From positions 1 through 64,000 of the forward strand of contig NZ_JAQSUW010000017.1 of assembly GCF_028649395.1 (NCBI RefSeq): 64,000 bases of DNA, written 5' to 3'. Position numbers and translations under genes: made by a program. Position 1 is the stretch's first letter; each line of letters opens with the position of its first letter. Under the pieces are notes generated by a model. That model did not search any database. It saw only the letters and a program-made list of their open reading frames with translations, and was not told the origin of the DNA. Below are positions 8,313-17,419 of the stretch, piece after piece. This DNA is from Pseudomonas sp. Gutcm_11s (GTDB lineage: Bacteria; Pseudomonadota; Gammaproteobacteria; Pseudomonadales; Pseudomonadaceae).

Positions 8313-10514
8313 ATGCAGAACACTCCCGCCTCTTTCGACCCAGAACTCCTCCTCGCCTCCCTCAACGATGCGCAATGCCAGGCCGTGGCCGCCCCGCTCG
8401 GCCGCCAGCTGGTGCTGGCCGGCGCCGGCTCGGGCAAGACCCGCGTGCTGGTGCACCGCATCGCCTACCTGATCCAGTTCCTCAATGCCTCGCCCTACTC
8501 GATCCTGTCGGTGACCTTCACCAACAAGGCCGCGGCGGAGATGCGCCAACGCATCGAGCAGATGCTCGGCATGAGCCCCGCCGGCATGTGGGTCGGCACC
8601 TTCCACGGCCTGGCCCACCGTCTGCTGCGCGCGCACTGGCAGGAAGCCGGCCTGGCCGAGAACTTCCAGATCCTCGACTCCGACGACCAGCAGCGCCTGG
8701 TCAAGCGGGTGATCCGCGAGCTGGGCCTGGATGAACAGCGCTGGCCGGCCAAGCAGGCCCAGTGGTTCATCAACGGGCAGAAAGACGAGGGCATGCGCCC
8801 ACAGAACATCCAGCCCGGCGGCGACCTGTTCCTCGCCACCATGCTGAAGATCTACGCGGCCTACGAGGCCGCCTGCGCCCGCGCCGGGGTCATCGACTTC
8901 GCCGAGCTGCTGCTGCGCGCCCTGGACCTGTGGCGCGACAAGCCGGACCTGCTGGCGCACTACCAGAAGCGCTTCCGCCACATCCTGGTCGACGAGTTCC
9001 AGGACACCAACGCCGTGCAGTACGCCTGGCTGCGCCTGCTGGCCAAGGGTGGCGAGACCCTGATGGTGGTGGGCGACGACGACCAGTCGATCTATGGCTG
9101 GCGCGGCGCGCGGATCGAGAACATCCAGCAGTTCTCCAGCGACTTCCCGGACAGCCAGCTGATCCGCCTGGAGCAGAACTACCGCTCCACCGCCGGCATC
9201 CTCAAGGCTGCCAACGCCCTGATCGCCAACAACAACGGGCGCCTGGGCAAGGAGCTGTGGACCGACGGCAGCGACGGCGAGCCGATCAGCCTGTACGCCG
9301 CCTTCAACGAACACGACGAGGCCCGCTACGTGGTCGAGTCGATCGAGGCGGCCCTGCGCAAGGACGGTCTCAAGCGCAGCGAGATCGCCATTCTCTACCG
9401 CTCCAACGCCCAGTCGCGGGTGCTGGAAGAGGGCCTGCTGCGCGAGAAGATTCCCTACCGCATCTACGGCGGCCAGCGCTTCTTCGAGCGCGCCGAGATC
9501 AAGAACGCCGTGGCCTACCTGCGCCTGCTCGACGGCCGCCACAACGACGCCGCCCTGGAGCGGGTGATCAACGTGCCGACCCGCGGCGTCGGCGAGAAGA
9601 CCGTCGAGGCGATCCGCGAGCACGCCCGCCACGCCGACCTGTCGATGTGGGCGGCGATGCAGCAGCTGATCGCCAACAAGGGCCTCACCGGCCGCGCCGC
9701 CACGGCGCTGACCGGCTTCGTCGAACTGGTCGAGAACCTGGCCGCCAAGGTGCTGGACATGCCGCTGCACCTGATGACCCAGACCGTCATCGAGCAGAGC
9801 GGGCTGATCGCCTGGCACCAGGCTGAGAAAGGCGAGAAGGCCCAGGCTCGGGTGGAGAACCTGGAGGAACTGGTCAGCGCCGCGCGCAACTTCGAGAACG
9901 AAGAGGACGAGCTGTCCCCGCTGGCCGCCTTCCTTACCCACGCCTCCCTGGAGGCCGGCGACAGCCAGGCCGAGGAGCACGAGGACTGCGTGCAGCTGAT
10001 GACCCTGCACAGCGCCAAGGGCCTGGAGTTCCCTCTGGTGTTCCTGGTCGGCATGGAGGAAGGCCTGTTCCCGCACAAGATGAGCCTGGAAGAGCCCGGC
10101 CGTCTCGAGGAAGAGCGCCGCCTGGCCTATGTCGGCGTGACCCGCGCCATGCAGAACCTGGTGCTGACCTACGCCGAGACCCGCCGCCTGTACGGCAGCG
10201 AGACCTACAACAAGGTCTCGCGCTTCGTCCGCGAGATTCCGCCGGCGCTGATTCAGGAAGTACGCCTGAGCAACAGCGTCAGCCGCCCCTACTCGGCGCC
10301 GAGCCGCAGCATGAGCGGCGGCTCGATGTTCGCCGGGGCGGCCGTGCCGGAGACGCCCTTCAGCCTCGGCCAGGCGGTGCGCCATGCGCTGTTCGGCGAG
10401 GGCGTGATCCTCAACTTCGAGGGCAGCGGCGCCCAGGCCCGGGTGCAGGTCAACTTCGCCAGCGAAGGCAGCAAGTGGCTGATGCTGGCCTACGCCAAGC
10501 TGGAAGCGCTCTAG
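8313..10514 (+). CDS. uvrD: DNA helicase II UvrD
   Basis: UvrD is the 3'-5' SF1 helicase of nucleotide excision repair and methyl-directed mismatch repair. The 733-aa product is full length for the family. Visible motifs are Walker A LAGAGSGKTRVL (residues 35-46), motif II VDEFQDTN, motif III GDDDQSIYGWRGA, motif IV EQNYRS, motif V LMTLHSAKGLEFPLVFLVG and motif VI GVTRA. The C-terminal 45 residues (GQAVRHALFGEGVILNFEGS) form the Tudor-like tail of UvrD and PcrA. The start is ATG 8313. It is monocistronic, followed by a GC-rich hairpin. Confidence 0.97.
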   Translation: MQNTPASFDPELLLASLNDAQCQAVAAPLGRQLVLAGAGSGKTRVLVHRIAYLIQFLNASPYSILSVTFTNKAAAEMRQRIEQMLGMSPAGMWVGTFHGLAHRLLRAHWQEAGLAENFQILDSDDQQRLVKRVIRELGLDEQRWPAKQAQWFINGQKDEGMRPQNIQPGGDLFLATMLKIYAAYEAACARAGVIDFAELLLRALDLWRDKPDLLAHYQKRFRHILVDEFQDTNAVQYAWLRLLAKGGETLMVVGDDDQSIYGWRGARIENIQQFSSDFPDSQLIRLEQNYRSTAGILKAANALIANNNGRLGKELWTDGSDGEPISLYAAFNEHDEARYVVESIEAALRKDGLKRSEIAILYRSNAQSRVLEEGLLREKIPYRIYGGQRFFERAEIKNAVAYLRLLDGRHNDAALERVINVPTRGVGEKTVEAIREHARHADLSMWAAMQQLIANKGLTGRAATALTGFVELVENLAAKVLDMPLHLMTQTVIEQSGLIAWHQAEKGEKAQARVENLEELVSAARNFENEEDELSPLAAFLTHASLEAGDSQAEEHEDCVQLMTLHSAKGLEFPLVFLVGMEEGLFPHKMSLEEPGRLEEERRLAYVGVTRAMQNLVLTYAETRRLYGSETYNKVSRFVREIPPALIQEVRLSNSVSRPYSAPSRSMSGGSMFAGAAVPETPFSLGQAVRHALFGEGVILNFEGSGAQARVQVNFASEGSKWLMLAYAKLEAL

Positions 10515-10524
10515 CCCCGCCCGT

Positions 10525-10549
10525 CAGCCCGGCGCATCCGGCCGGGCTG
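10525..10549 (+). terminator. GC-rich hairpin after uvrD
   Basis: AGCCCGGC and GCCGGGCT pair across a short loop, with further pairing (GTCAGCC...GGCTGAC) outside. There is no T-run, so termination would be inefficient or assisted. Confidence 0.3.
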
Positions 10550-10581
10550 GCTGACCATACTGTCGAGCGGAGGTACTCCGC

Positions 10582-11157
10582 ATGCCCCGCTCGACGCCTT
10601 CCGCCGACACGATCCTCGATAGCGCCCTCGACCTGGCCGAAACCTGCGGCTGGGAACGCCTGCACCTGCATGACGTGGCCGCAGCCCTGGGTTGCGACCT
10701 GGGTGCCATCGCCCGTCACTACCGACAGAAGGATGATCTGGTCGAGGCCTGGCTGGATCGCGCCGATGCGGCGCTGTTCGAACGGGCCAGGGCGGCCGAC
10801 CTCCTCGCGCTGGATGCCGGCAAGCGCCTGGAGGAGCTGCTGGTGGCCTGGCTCGGGGGCATGGCCGCACACCGCGCGCTGACCGGGCAGATGCTGCTGT
10901 ACAAGCTGGAGCCCGGCCATATCCACCTGCAGGCCGGTGCCCTGCTACGGGTCAGCCGTACCGTGCAATGGTGGCGCGAGGCGGCGCGGCGGCAGAGCCT
11001 GCACCTGGCGCGGGTGGCCGAGGAGAGCCTGCTCAGCGCGGTGTTCCTGCGCACCTTCATCCACTGGCTGCGCCACCCCGAGGAGCACGATGCCGACCTG
11101 CGCGCCCTGCTGCGCCGCCAGCTGCGCGGTGGGCCGCTGGGCTGGCTGTTGCGCTAG
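10582..11157 (+). CDS. TetR-family transcriptional regulator
   Basis: A 191-aa protein. The N terminus carries a helix-turn-helix in the TetR arrangement (ILDSALDLAETCGWERLHLH, then DVAAALGCDLGAIARHYRQK, residues 9-48), with the family's HYRQKDDLVEAW. The C-terminal part is helical and has no recognisable ligand class. It starts 67 bases after uvrD on the same strand. The recognition helix and turn are slightly atypical (GCDLGAIARHYRQ), so assignment rests on the fold pattern. No target gene is evident; neighbours are not divergent from it. Confidence 0.75.
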   Translation: MPRSTPSADTILDSALDLAETCGWERLHLHDVAAALGCDLGAIARHYRQKDDLVEAWLDRADAALFERARAADLLALDAGKRLEELLVAWLGGMAAHRALTGQMLLYKLEPGHIHLQAGALLRVSRTVQWWREAARRQSLHLARVAEESLLSAVFLRTFIHWLRHPEEHDADLRALLRRQLRGGPLGWLLR

Positions 11158-11274
11158 CCGCCGGGTAAACGGACAGGCGCGTACATAAATCCGGAAACAT
11201 TCTGCGGCTGGCCAGGGTCCCAACACTGCGGCAGCATGGCGCGCGAACCCTAACCTCAAGCGGGACCTTCCCAC

Positions 11275-12123
11275 ATGCAGCGTTTTCTCAGCATCGCCCT
11301 GGCCCTGTGCCTGGGCCTGACCCTCAGCCTCGAAGCCAGCGCGGCCAAGCGCATGGGCGGGGGCAAATCCTTCGGTTCCGCGCCGACCCACCAGTCTCGT
11401 CAGATGGAAGCGCCCAAGGCCAACCAGCCGGCTGCCGCCAACAGCATGAACGGCGCCGCCCGCCCTGCCGCCGCCAGTGGCGCCTCGCGCTGGCTGGGCC
11501 CGCTGGCCGGCATCGCCGCCGGTGGCCTGCTCGCCTCCATGTTCATGGGTGACGGCTTCGAGGGCTTCCAGTTCCTCGACTTCCTGATCCTCGGCCTGAT
11601 CGCCTTCGTCATCTTCAAGCTGTTCGCCGCCCGTCGCCAGCAGCAGGGCCGCCCGGCCATGGCCGGTGGCATGCAGCGCGAAATGCCGCAACAGCAGGCG
11701 CCGATCTTCGGCAGCGCCGCACCGAGCGCCGCGCCGGCCACCATCAACGCCCCCGCCTGGTTCGACGAGCAGCGCTTCATCGAGGCCGGCCGCACCCACT
11801 TCCTGGCCCTGCAGCAGCACTGGGACGCCGCGGAGATGGACAAGATCGCCGAGTTCGTCACCCCGCAGATGCTCAGCTTCCTCAAGGAAGAGCGCGCCAG
11901 CATGGGCGAGGGCTACCAGTCCACCTACGTCGATGACCTCAGCGTGCAGCTGGACGGCATCGACGAGCTGGCCGACAAGACCGTCGCCACCCTGACCTTC
12001 CGTGGCGTGGCCAAGAGCTCGCGCTTCGACCAGGGCGACGCGTTCAGCGAAAGCTGGCGCATGGAGCGCGCCAATGGCGACAACCAGCCGTGGCTGGTCG
12101 CCGGTATCCGCCAGAACGGCTGA
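11275..12123 (+). CDS. Tim44-domain membrane protein
   Basis: A 282-aa protein with an N-terminal signal sequence or anchor (residues 1-23, ending ASAAK), an Ala/Pro/Gln-rich low-complexity stretch, two short hydrophobic helices (about 66-83 and 97-117) and a C-terminal Tim44-like domain (about 155-280, with FLALQQHWDAAEMDKIAEFV and the family ending SESWRMER...GDNQPWLVAGI). Bacterial Tim44-domain proteins are widespread, and their role is not settled; some act in the inner membrane. It is a single gene with its own strong terminator. Confidence 0.85.
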   Translation: MQRFLSIALALCLGLTLSLEASAAKRMGGGKSFGSAPTHQSRQMEAPKANQPAAANSMNGAARPAAASGASRWLGPLAGIAAGGLLASMFMGDGFEGFQFLDFLILGLIAFVIFKLFAARRQQQGRPAMAGGMQREMPQQQAPIFGSAAPSAAPATINAPAWFDEQRFIEAGRTHFLALQQHWDAAEMDKIAEFVTPQMLSFLKEERASMGEGYQSTYVDDLSVQLDGIDELADKTVATLTFRGVAKSSRFDQGDAFSESWRMERANGDNQPWLVAGIRQNG

Positions 12124-12142
12124 TGCCTCGCGCGTAACGAAG

Positions 12143-12167
12143 AACCCGGGCCATGCCCGGGTTTTTT
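12143..12167 (+). terminator. Rho-independent terminator after Tim44-domain gene
   Basis: AACCCGGGC and GCCCGGGTT form a 9-bp stem with a CAT loop, followed by six T. Confidence 0.9.
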
Positions 12168-12217
12168 GTGCCTGCTCGGCTGCTAGAGTGGCGCTACCGC
12201 CCTCACCGAGCCGCAGC

Positions 12218-12655
12218 ATGACCACCCTGTTCCTCGATACCGAATTCACCAATCTCACCGCCGACTGCCGGCTGATCAGCCTGGCCCTGGTCGACCCGGC
12301 CGGCGCCGAGTTCTATGTCGAGCTGAATGATGGATGGAGCCCGGACGACTGCTCCGAGTTCGTCCATCAGATCGTCCTGCCACAGCTGGACCTGCCCCGC
12401 CACGGGCGCAGCCGCGCCGAGGCCAGCCTGGAACTGCGCAGCTTCCTCGCCGGCTACGACGAGGTGGAAATCGTCAGCGACGCCCTGGCCTGGGACTGGC
12501 CATTGCTGCTGGAGCTACTCGGCGAACTGCCCGGGAATATCCGCTGCCGCGAGGACATCGACCTGCTGCGTGACCTGGCTGAAGCCGACATCCCCCACCA
12601 CGCCCTGCTCGACGCGCGCCTGATGGGCGGCGCGGCGCAGCGGCAGAAACGTTAA
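12218..12655 (+). CDS. Small DEDD-type 3'-5' exoribonuclease-like protein
   Basis: A 145-aa single-domain protein related to the Rv2179c-type 3'-5' exoribonucleases (RNase T-like fold). The first catalytic motif is DTE (D7, E9 in LFLDTEFTNL), a later aspartate lies in VSDALAWDWPLL (about residue 88), and the final HxxxxD motif is HHALLDARLM. It starts at ATG 12218; a longer upstream frame exists (12002) but lies inside the preceding gene. No good Shine-Dalgarno is seen. The biological substrate is not known. Confidence 0.8.
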   Translation: MTTLFLDTEFTNLTADCRLISLALVDPAGAEFYVELNDGWSPDDCSEFVHQIVLPQLDLPRHGRSRAEASLELRSFLAGYDEVEIVSDALAWDWPLLLELLGELPGNIRCREDIDLLRDLAEADIPHHALLDARLMGGAAQRQKR

Positions 12656-12686
12656 CCACCTCGCACCCCACCGATTCGCCACACAA

Positions 12687-12704
12687 GCGTCATCGTTCCG
12701 TCGT
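12687..12704 (+). promoter_or_regulatory. Possible Pho box upstream of phoX
   Basis: GCGTCAT-CGTT-CCGTCGT has the two 7-base repeats and 4-base spacer of a PhoB site (consensus CTGTCAT-N4-CTGTCAT) and matches 10 of 14 fixed positions. It lies 57 bases before the phoX start. A phoX-type phosphatase is a usual PhoB target. Confidence 0.4.
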
Positions 12705-12760
12705 CATACAGCTCTAGCGTCATGACTCCGTCGCAACTCCTCCGCAGAAGGATCCGAACG

Positions 12761-14758
12761 ATGAGCCTTGATGACCACGACGCCGTGCTGTTTGGCAGCG
12801 GTGACGAACTCCCCAGCAACCATTCCGCCAACCCGCACATGAGCGAGCTGATCGACCAGCGCCGCCGGCAGATCCTCGCCGGTGGTGCGGCGGTCGGCGC
12901 GCTCGGCTTCCTCGGCGTGCTGCCGCAGGTGGCCGAGGCCGCCGAGCAGAGCGCCAAGGGCGCCAAGCACGGCTGGGGCAAGCGCCAGCGCCTGCCCTTC
13001 GAGGCCATCCCGGTGAGCCGCACCGACAGCATCAACGTGCCGGCCGGCTACCAGGCCAGCGTCATCCTGCCCTGGGGCACGCCGATCAGCGGGCGCCTGC
13101 CGGCCTTCCTCGAGGACGCCAGCAACAGCGCCCAGGACCAGGCCGAGCAGGTCGGCATGCACCACGACGGCATGCACTTCTTCCCCATCGACGGCCGCCA
13201 TGGCGGCGGTCGCCGCTCCAACCACGGCCTGCTGGTGTTCAACAACGAGTACATCGACGCGCCGCTGCTGCACCCCAACGGCCCGACCACGGTGAGCGGC
13301 AAGCGCACCAAGCCCGATGAAGTGCGCAAGGAAATCAACGCCCACGGCGTGACCATCGTCGAGATCCGTCGCGACCGCTTCGGCGACTGGCAGGTGGTGC
13401 CCGGCCGCTACAACCGCCGCATCACCGCCGCCACGCCGATGCAGATGGTCGGCCCGGCGCGCGGCCACGCCCTGCTGCGCACCCGCCACAGCCCGGATGG
13501 CACCGCCACTCGCGGCACGCAGAACAACTGCGCCAACGGCTTCACGCCCTGGGGCACCTACCTGACCTGCGAGGAGAACTGGGCCGGCTACTTCGCCACC
13601 CAGGACGCCAGCCTGCCGCGCGAGCTGCAACGCTATGGCCTGCGCAACGCCAGCCGCTTCGGCTGGGAGACCCTGGCCGGCGACGAGTTCGAGCGCTTCG
13701 ATGCCACCCGCAAGGCCGCCGATGCCACGGGCGACTACCGCAACGAGCCCAACCAGTTCGGCTGGATCGTCGAGATCGACCCCTTCGACCCGACCTCCAC
13801 CCCGGTCAAGCACAGCGCCCTCGGCCGCTTCGCCCACGAGGGTCTGATCTTCGCCCCGGTGCAGATTGGTCGCCCGCTGGTGTGCTATTCCGGCGACGAT
13901 TCGCAGAACGAGTACGTCTACAAGTACGTCAGCCGCAGCAAGTACCTGCCACTGCTGCGCCAGCCCGGCCGCCTGCTCGACGACGGCACCCTCTACGTGG
14001 CGCGCTTCAACGCCGACGGCAGCGGTGACTGGCTGGCCCTGGACATCAAGGACAGGGCCTTCCGCGCAGCATGCGCCAAGGCCGGGGTGAGCTTCGCCGA
14101 CCAGGGCGAAGTGCTGATCAACACCCGCCTGGCCGCCGATATCGTCGGCGCCACCAAGATGGACCGTCCGGAATGGGGCGCGGTCAATCCGGACAATGGC
14201 GAGGTCTACTTCACCCTCACCAACAACAGCTCGCGCACCGTCGCCGACGCCGCCAACCCGCGTGCCGCCAACCCCTACGGGCACATCATCCGCTGGCGCG
14301 AGAACCAGCGCGACCACGCCGGCAAGCGCTTCAACTGGGACATCTTCCTGCTCGCCGGCCCGCAGAGCGACAGCCGCGGCCCCAACGGCGCGGCGCTGGA
14401 CGCCAGCAACATCCTGGCCAGCCCGGACGGCCTGTGGTTCGACCCGGACGGCCGCCTGTGGATCCAGACCGACATGAGCGGCAGCCAGCTCTCCAGCGGC
14501 CCGTTCGGTCACAACCAGATGCTGGTGGCCGACCCGCGCACCGGCCAGGTCAAGCGCTTCCTCACCGGCCCGCTCGGCGCGGAGATCACCGGCATCAGCG
14601 CCACGCCGGACTTCTGCACCCTGTTCGTCAACATCCAGCACCCGGGCGAAGGCTCCACCGCCACCAACCTGCTCAGCGCCTGGCCGGACGGCCCGGGCCG
14701 CCGCCCGCGCTCGGCCACCGTGGTAGTCACCCGCGAGGACGGCAAACGCCTGATGTAG
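12761..14758 (+). CDS. phoX: PhoX-family secreted alkaline phosphatase
   Basis: PhoX enzymes are Tat-exported, Ca/Fe-dependent phosphomonoesterases used to gain phosphate. The 665-aa product has a twin-arginine signal (RRRQILAGG, residues 34-42) and a hydrophobic core ending near AEAAEQ (about residue 60). The mature part has the PhoX/DUF839 beta-propeller look: NNCANGFTPWGTYLTCEENW, FGWIVEIDPFDP, HEGLIFAP, YSGDDSQNEYVYKY and a terminal LFVNIQHPGEG. The frame opens at 12722, but AGAAGGA at 12746 points to ATG 12761. A possible Pho box lies upstream and a strong terminator downstream, so it is monocistronic. Confidence 0.92.
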   Translation: MSLDDHDAVLFGSGDELPSNHSANPHMSELIDQRRRQILAGGAAVGALGFLGVLPQVAEAAEQSAKGAKHGWGKRQRLPFEAIPVSRTDSINVPAGYQASVILPWGTPISGRLPAFLEDASNSAQDQAEQVGMHHDGMHFFPIDGRHGGGRRSNHGLLVFNNEYIDAPLLHPNGPTTVSGKRTKPDEVRKEINAHGVTIVEIRRDRFGDWQVVPGRYNRRITAATPMQMVGPARGHALLRTRHSPDGTATRGTQNNCANGFTPWGTYLTCEENWAGYFATQDASLPRELQRYGLRNASRFGWETLAGDEFERFDATRKAADATGDYRNEPNQFGWIVEIDPFDPTSTPVKHSALGRFAHEGLIFAPVQIGRPLVCYSGDDSQNEYVYKYVSRSKYLPLLRQPGRLLDDGTLYVARFNADGSGDWLALDIKDRAFRAACAKAGVSFADQGEVLINTRLAADIVGATKMDRPEWGAVNPDNGEVYFTLTNNSSRTVADAANPRAANPYGHIIRWRENQRDHAGKRFNWDIFLLAGPQSDSRGPNGAALDASNILASPDGLWFDPDGRLWIQTDMSGSQLSSGPFGHNQMLVADPRTGQVKRFLTGPLGAEITGISATPDFCTLFVNIQHPGEGSTATNLLSAWPDGPGRRPRSATVVVTREDGKRLM

Positions 14759-14772
14759 TCCCCCTCGCAGCA

Positions 14773-14803
14773 AAGAAACCCGGGCTCGCCCGGGTTTCTT
14801 TTT
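14773..14803 (+). terminator. Rho-independent terminator after phoX
   Basis: GAAACCCGGGC pairs with GCCCGGGTTTC around a two-base centre, followed by TTTTT. Confidence 0.9.
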
Positions 14804-14894
14804 GTCCGGACTTCCCCTCGCCCGGCGCACAGGGTAAAACGCGCCTCCGATCGGCTACCCTCTAGCCGAATCCGTTTTTGCCTGGAGACGTACC

Positions 14895-15302
14895 GTGGAA
14901 GAAGTCATCGATCAGCTGCGCGAACTCAACGAGACGGTGCCGGTACCCCTGGAGCTGCCGGAAGAGGAAACCCTGGTGGAGATCCAGGAGCAGATCCTCA
15001 TCCACCTGCCGTTCGAACTGCGCGAGTACCTGCTCAAGGTCAGTGACGTGGTCTACGGCCGCCTGGAGCCGGTCACCGCCAGCGACCCGCAATCGCACAC
15101 CTACCTGCCGGAAGTCGCCTCGGTAGCCTGGGACCGCGGCCTGCCGCGCGACCTGGTGCCGCTGTGCCAGGACGGCCGCGACTACTACGCGGTGGACGTC
15201 GAAGGCACCGTGTGGCTGTGGGACGGCGACGAAGGCGAGCTGACCGACGAGAGCTGGGACTCGGTCTGGCACTGGTGCCGCGACGTCTGGCTGGAGAGCT
15301 GA
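14895..15302 (+). CDS. SMI1/KNR4-family protein
   Basis: A 135-aa acidic protein with start GTG 14895 and GGAG 9 bases upstream. The pattern ELNETVPVPLELPEEETLVE near the N terminus, the central PFELREYLLKVSDVVYG, and the closing YYAVDVEGTVWLWDGDEGEL and SWDSVWHWCRDVW are typical of SMI1/KNR4 (SUKH) domains. Such domains include immunity proteins of contact-dependent toxins as well as stand-alone proteins of unknown role. There is no toxin gene beside it, so an immunity role is not supported here. Confidence 0.7.
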   Translation: MEEVIDQLRELNETVPVPLELPEEETLVEIQEQILIHLPFELREYLLKVSDVVYGRLEPVTASDPQSHTYLPEVASVAWDRGLPRDLVPLCQDGRDYYAVDVEGTVWLWDGDEGELTDESWDSVWHWCRDVWLES

Positions 15303-15376
15303 GCCTGCCGCCACGCTGGCCGCTGCACCGCTCCTGGACTTAACTGGCAGACGACACCTCTGCACAAGACCAGGAC

Positions 15377-16015
15377 ATGGCCAGCATCAAGACCCGTCTG
15401 CTCATCAGCGGCCTCGCCGCCCTCGCCATCGGCGGTGGGTTATGGCTGGGCCTGGCCGGCTCCGCGAGCACGCCGGGCGACCAGCCAAGCTCGGTAGCGC
15501 CGACACCGAGCAGCACCGCCAACATGACCACCACCGAGCCCACCCCCGCTAGCCGCCAGGCGCTGCAGGACGACCCCGCCGTGCAGGGCTACCAGGCGCG
15601 CCTGCAGTTCGCCGGCGATTACCAGAGCTTCGTCAAAGGCGCCGCCGAACTGAGCGAGGCCGAGCGGCGCCAGCGTGCCGCGGCGCTGGCCAAGGAGATC
15701 GACCGGCGCGAGGCGGCCGGTGAACTGGCGCTGAGCGAGGCACTGTTGCTGCAGGTCGGCCTGGCCCAGGCCGAGGGCGGCGACGAGGAAGCGCAGAAGG
15801 CCCGCGCCGATGCGCTGGTGTCCCGCTACCAGGCGTTGAGCGCGGCGCGTGAGGCACAGGCCAAGGCGCCCGATGCGCGCTTCAACCGCTACAAGTCCGA
15901 CGAGAAACGCATCGTCGAGGAAGTCATGGCCATGGACAGCATCCCCGACGGCCTCAGCCGCGACCAGTACCTGCGCCAGCGCCTGCAGGAGGCGCGGGAG
16001 CAGGCGTATCAGTAG
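15377..16015 (+). CDS. Membrane-anchored helical protein of unknown function
   Basis: A 212-aa product. Residues 7-27 form one hydrophobic helix, followed by a Ser/Thr/Pro-rich linker (about 30-60) and a charged, Ala/Glu/Arg-rich helical region to the end (AELSEAERRQRAAALAKEID, then RREAAGELALSEALLLQVGL). It is likely a type II inner-membrane protein with a periplasmic coiled domain. The helical domain recalls lipase foldases, but the foldase signature was not recognised, so this is left unnamed. It is convergent with the pectinacetylesterase-like gene 15 bases away. Confidence 0.65.
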   Translation: MASIKTRLLISGLAALAIGGGLWLGLAGSASTPGDQPSSVAPTPSSTANMTTTEPTPASRQALQDDPAVQGYQARLQFAGDYQSFVKGAAELSEAERRQRAAALAKEIDRREAAGELALSEALLLQVGLAQAEGGDEEAQKARADALVSRYQALSAAREAQAKAPDARFNRYKSDEKRIVEEVMAMDSIPDGLSRDQYLRQRLQEAREQAYQ

Positions 16016-16030
16016 CCCAAGAGTCTGCTC

Positions 16031-17419
16031 TCAGAGCAGCTGGTCGAGGATGTAGTAGAGCAGGTTGAACGGCTTGGCCTTGTCCGCCGCCGGGCTGCTC
16101 TCCGACGCCGACAGCACCGCGCCGTTGCCCTCCAGCAGGTTGTTGACGAAGTTATCCAGCTGCAGGTTCTGCTCCTGCACATCCGAGTTGGCGAACTCGA
16201 TGATGCTGGTGCAGTGGCTCTCGTTCACCGCGCGGTACTGCGGGAAGTAGCCGCCGAAGTTGCTCAGGTTGGCCAGTTGGCCGCGCAGGCGGCCGGTGTC
16301 CACCGCCCACTTGGCGTGGATCAGTGCCTCCTTGGTGGCGGCGTCCGGGGCGTTGATAATGTCCGGATGGAAGCGCTCGTAGGAGTAGGACGAGTAGTTG
16401 AGGTCCTGCCAGAAGTGCGTGTGGCCGAGGCGATCACCCGGCAGGTTGGTCGACAGCGCCGTGTACAGGCTGCCCAAGTCGCTGCCATTGAGCCCCGGCA
16501 GGCGGCTCTGCAGGTAGGCCACCGGACCATCGTTGATACCCCAGGCCGCGCGAATGTAGTCCTGCAGCGGTCGCGACGGGTACTGGCTGATGTCGCTGCC
16601 GGGCGGTGCGCTGAACACCGGGCCGGAGTCGTCGAGCAGGAAGCCACGGGTCGGCGCCATATCCTGGCGGATACCCACGTAGTTGGTCAGGCTGCCGGCG
16701 CCGCCGGCGCTGCAGCCGGTGGTGAGCAGCTGGGCCGGGCGTGGCAGGTTGTTCTTCAGCCAGGCCACCACGGCGCGGGTGTTGCGCATGCCGTTGTGGT
16801 GCCACACCAGCGGCGGCTTCTGGTTCTGCGGGTCGTTGTACACCGCCACCTTGTCGCCGGAGTAGATGTCGCCGGTGCAGTAGGGCACGTAGATCATGTT
16901 CCAGTTCTGCGTCTTGGTCCGCGTCCAGGGGTGCAGGCGCACCACCAGCGGACTGACCAGGCTGGCGCCGGGGTTGAGCAGGCCCATGTAGTCGTCGGGG
17001 ATGCCGTCCGGGTTGCGCGCACCACGGATGCCGGTCTGTCCGGTGCAGCTGGCGTAGTCCCAGCAGGCGCCGCCGCCTTCCAGGTAGATGATGGTGTTGG
17101 TGGTGTTCGGCACGCGGTTGACGAAGAACTTGTAGGGCGAGCCGTTGCCGCACACCGCGCCGGTCTGCGGCGCCAGCTGGATGGCCTGCCAGCCGTAGTA
17201 GTTGCCAGGTTTGAAGCCCGAGTTGAAACCGCCCGGGTTGTTCAGCAGCGGGTACGGGCCGAGGCCCTGTTCGGCGGTGACCGTGTTGTCCGCCGGCGGC
17301 GGCGAGGTGAGGTTGAGCAGGGTCTTCCAGACGCTGTAGTCGCCCAGTTCGGCATGGGCAGGCGTGGTGGTGAGCAGCGCCGCCGCGGATACGCAGCAGG
17401 CCAGCAGGGCAGACTTCAT
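16031..17419 (-). CDS. Secreted pectinacetylesterase/Notum-family hydrolase
   Basis: A 462-aa exported serine hydrolase of the pectinacetylesterase (CE13)/Notum family, which removes acyl groups from polysaccharides or other acylated substrates. A signal peptide is clear (residues 1-23, ending TTTPAHA). Family motifs are the oxyanion segment YLEGGGACWDYASC and the nucleophile GCSAGG (LLTTGCSAGGAGSLTNY). Many cysteines fit a disulfide-bonded extracellular enzyme. The frame is open to 17515, but the ATG at 17419 starts the signal peptide and has GAGGA upstream. It is monocistronic. Substrate cannot be told; plant pectin is only one possibility. Confidence 0.85.
   Translation of the reverse strand: MKSALLACCVSAAALLTTTPAHAELGDYSVWKTLLNLTSPPPADNTVTAEQGLGPYPLLNNPGGFNSGFKPGNYYGWQAIQLAPQTGAVCGNGSPYKFFVNRVPNTTNTIIYLEGGGACWDYASCTGQTGIRGARNPDGIPDDYMGLLNPGASLVSPLVVRLHPWTRTKTQNWNMIYVPYCTGDIYSGDKVAVYNDPQNQKPPLVWHHNGMRNTRAVVAWLKNNLPRPAQLLTTGCSAGGAGSLTNYVGIRQDMAPTRGFLLDDSGPVFSAPPGSDISQYPSRPLQDYIRAAWGINDGPVAYLQSRLPGLNGSDLGSLYTALSTNLPGDRLGHTHFWQDLNYSSYSYERFHPDIINAPDAATKEALIHAKWAVDTGRLRGQLANLSNFGGYFPQYRAVNESHCTSIIEFANSDVQEQNLQLDNFVNNLLEGNGAVLSASESSPAADKAKPFNLLYYILDQLL

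Noticed and set aside
8289..10385. Long open frame (698 codons) antisense to uvrD
   Set aside because: It mirrors uvrD, is rich in residues expected from reverse-reading GC-rich codons, and has no motif or ribosome-binding site.
12704..14830. Long open frame (708 codons) antisense to phoX
   Set aside because: It is the complement of a well-supported gene; low-complexity Ala/Gly/Val composition and no family features.
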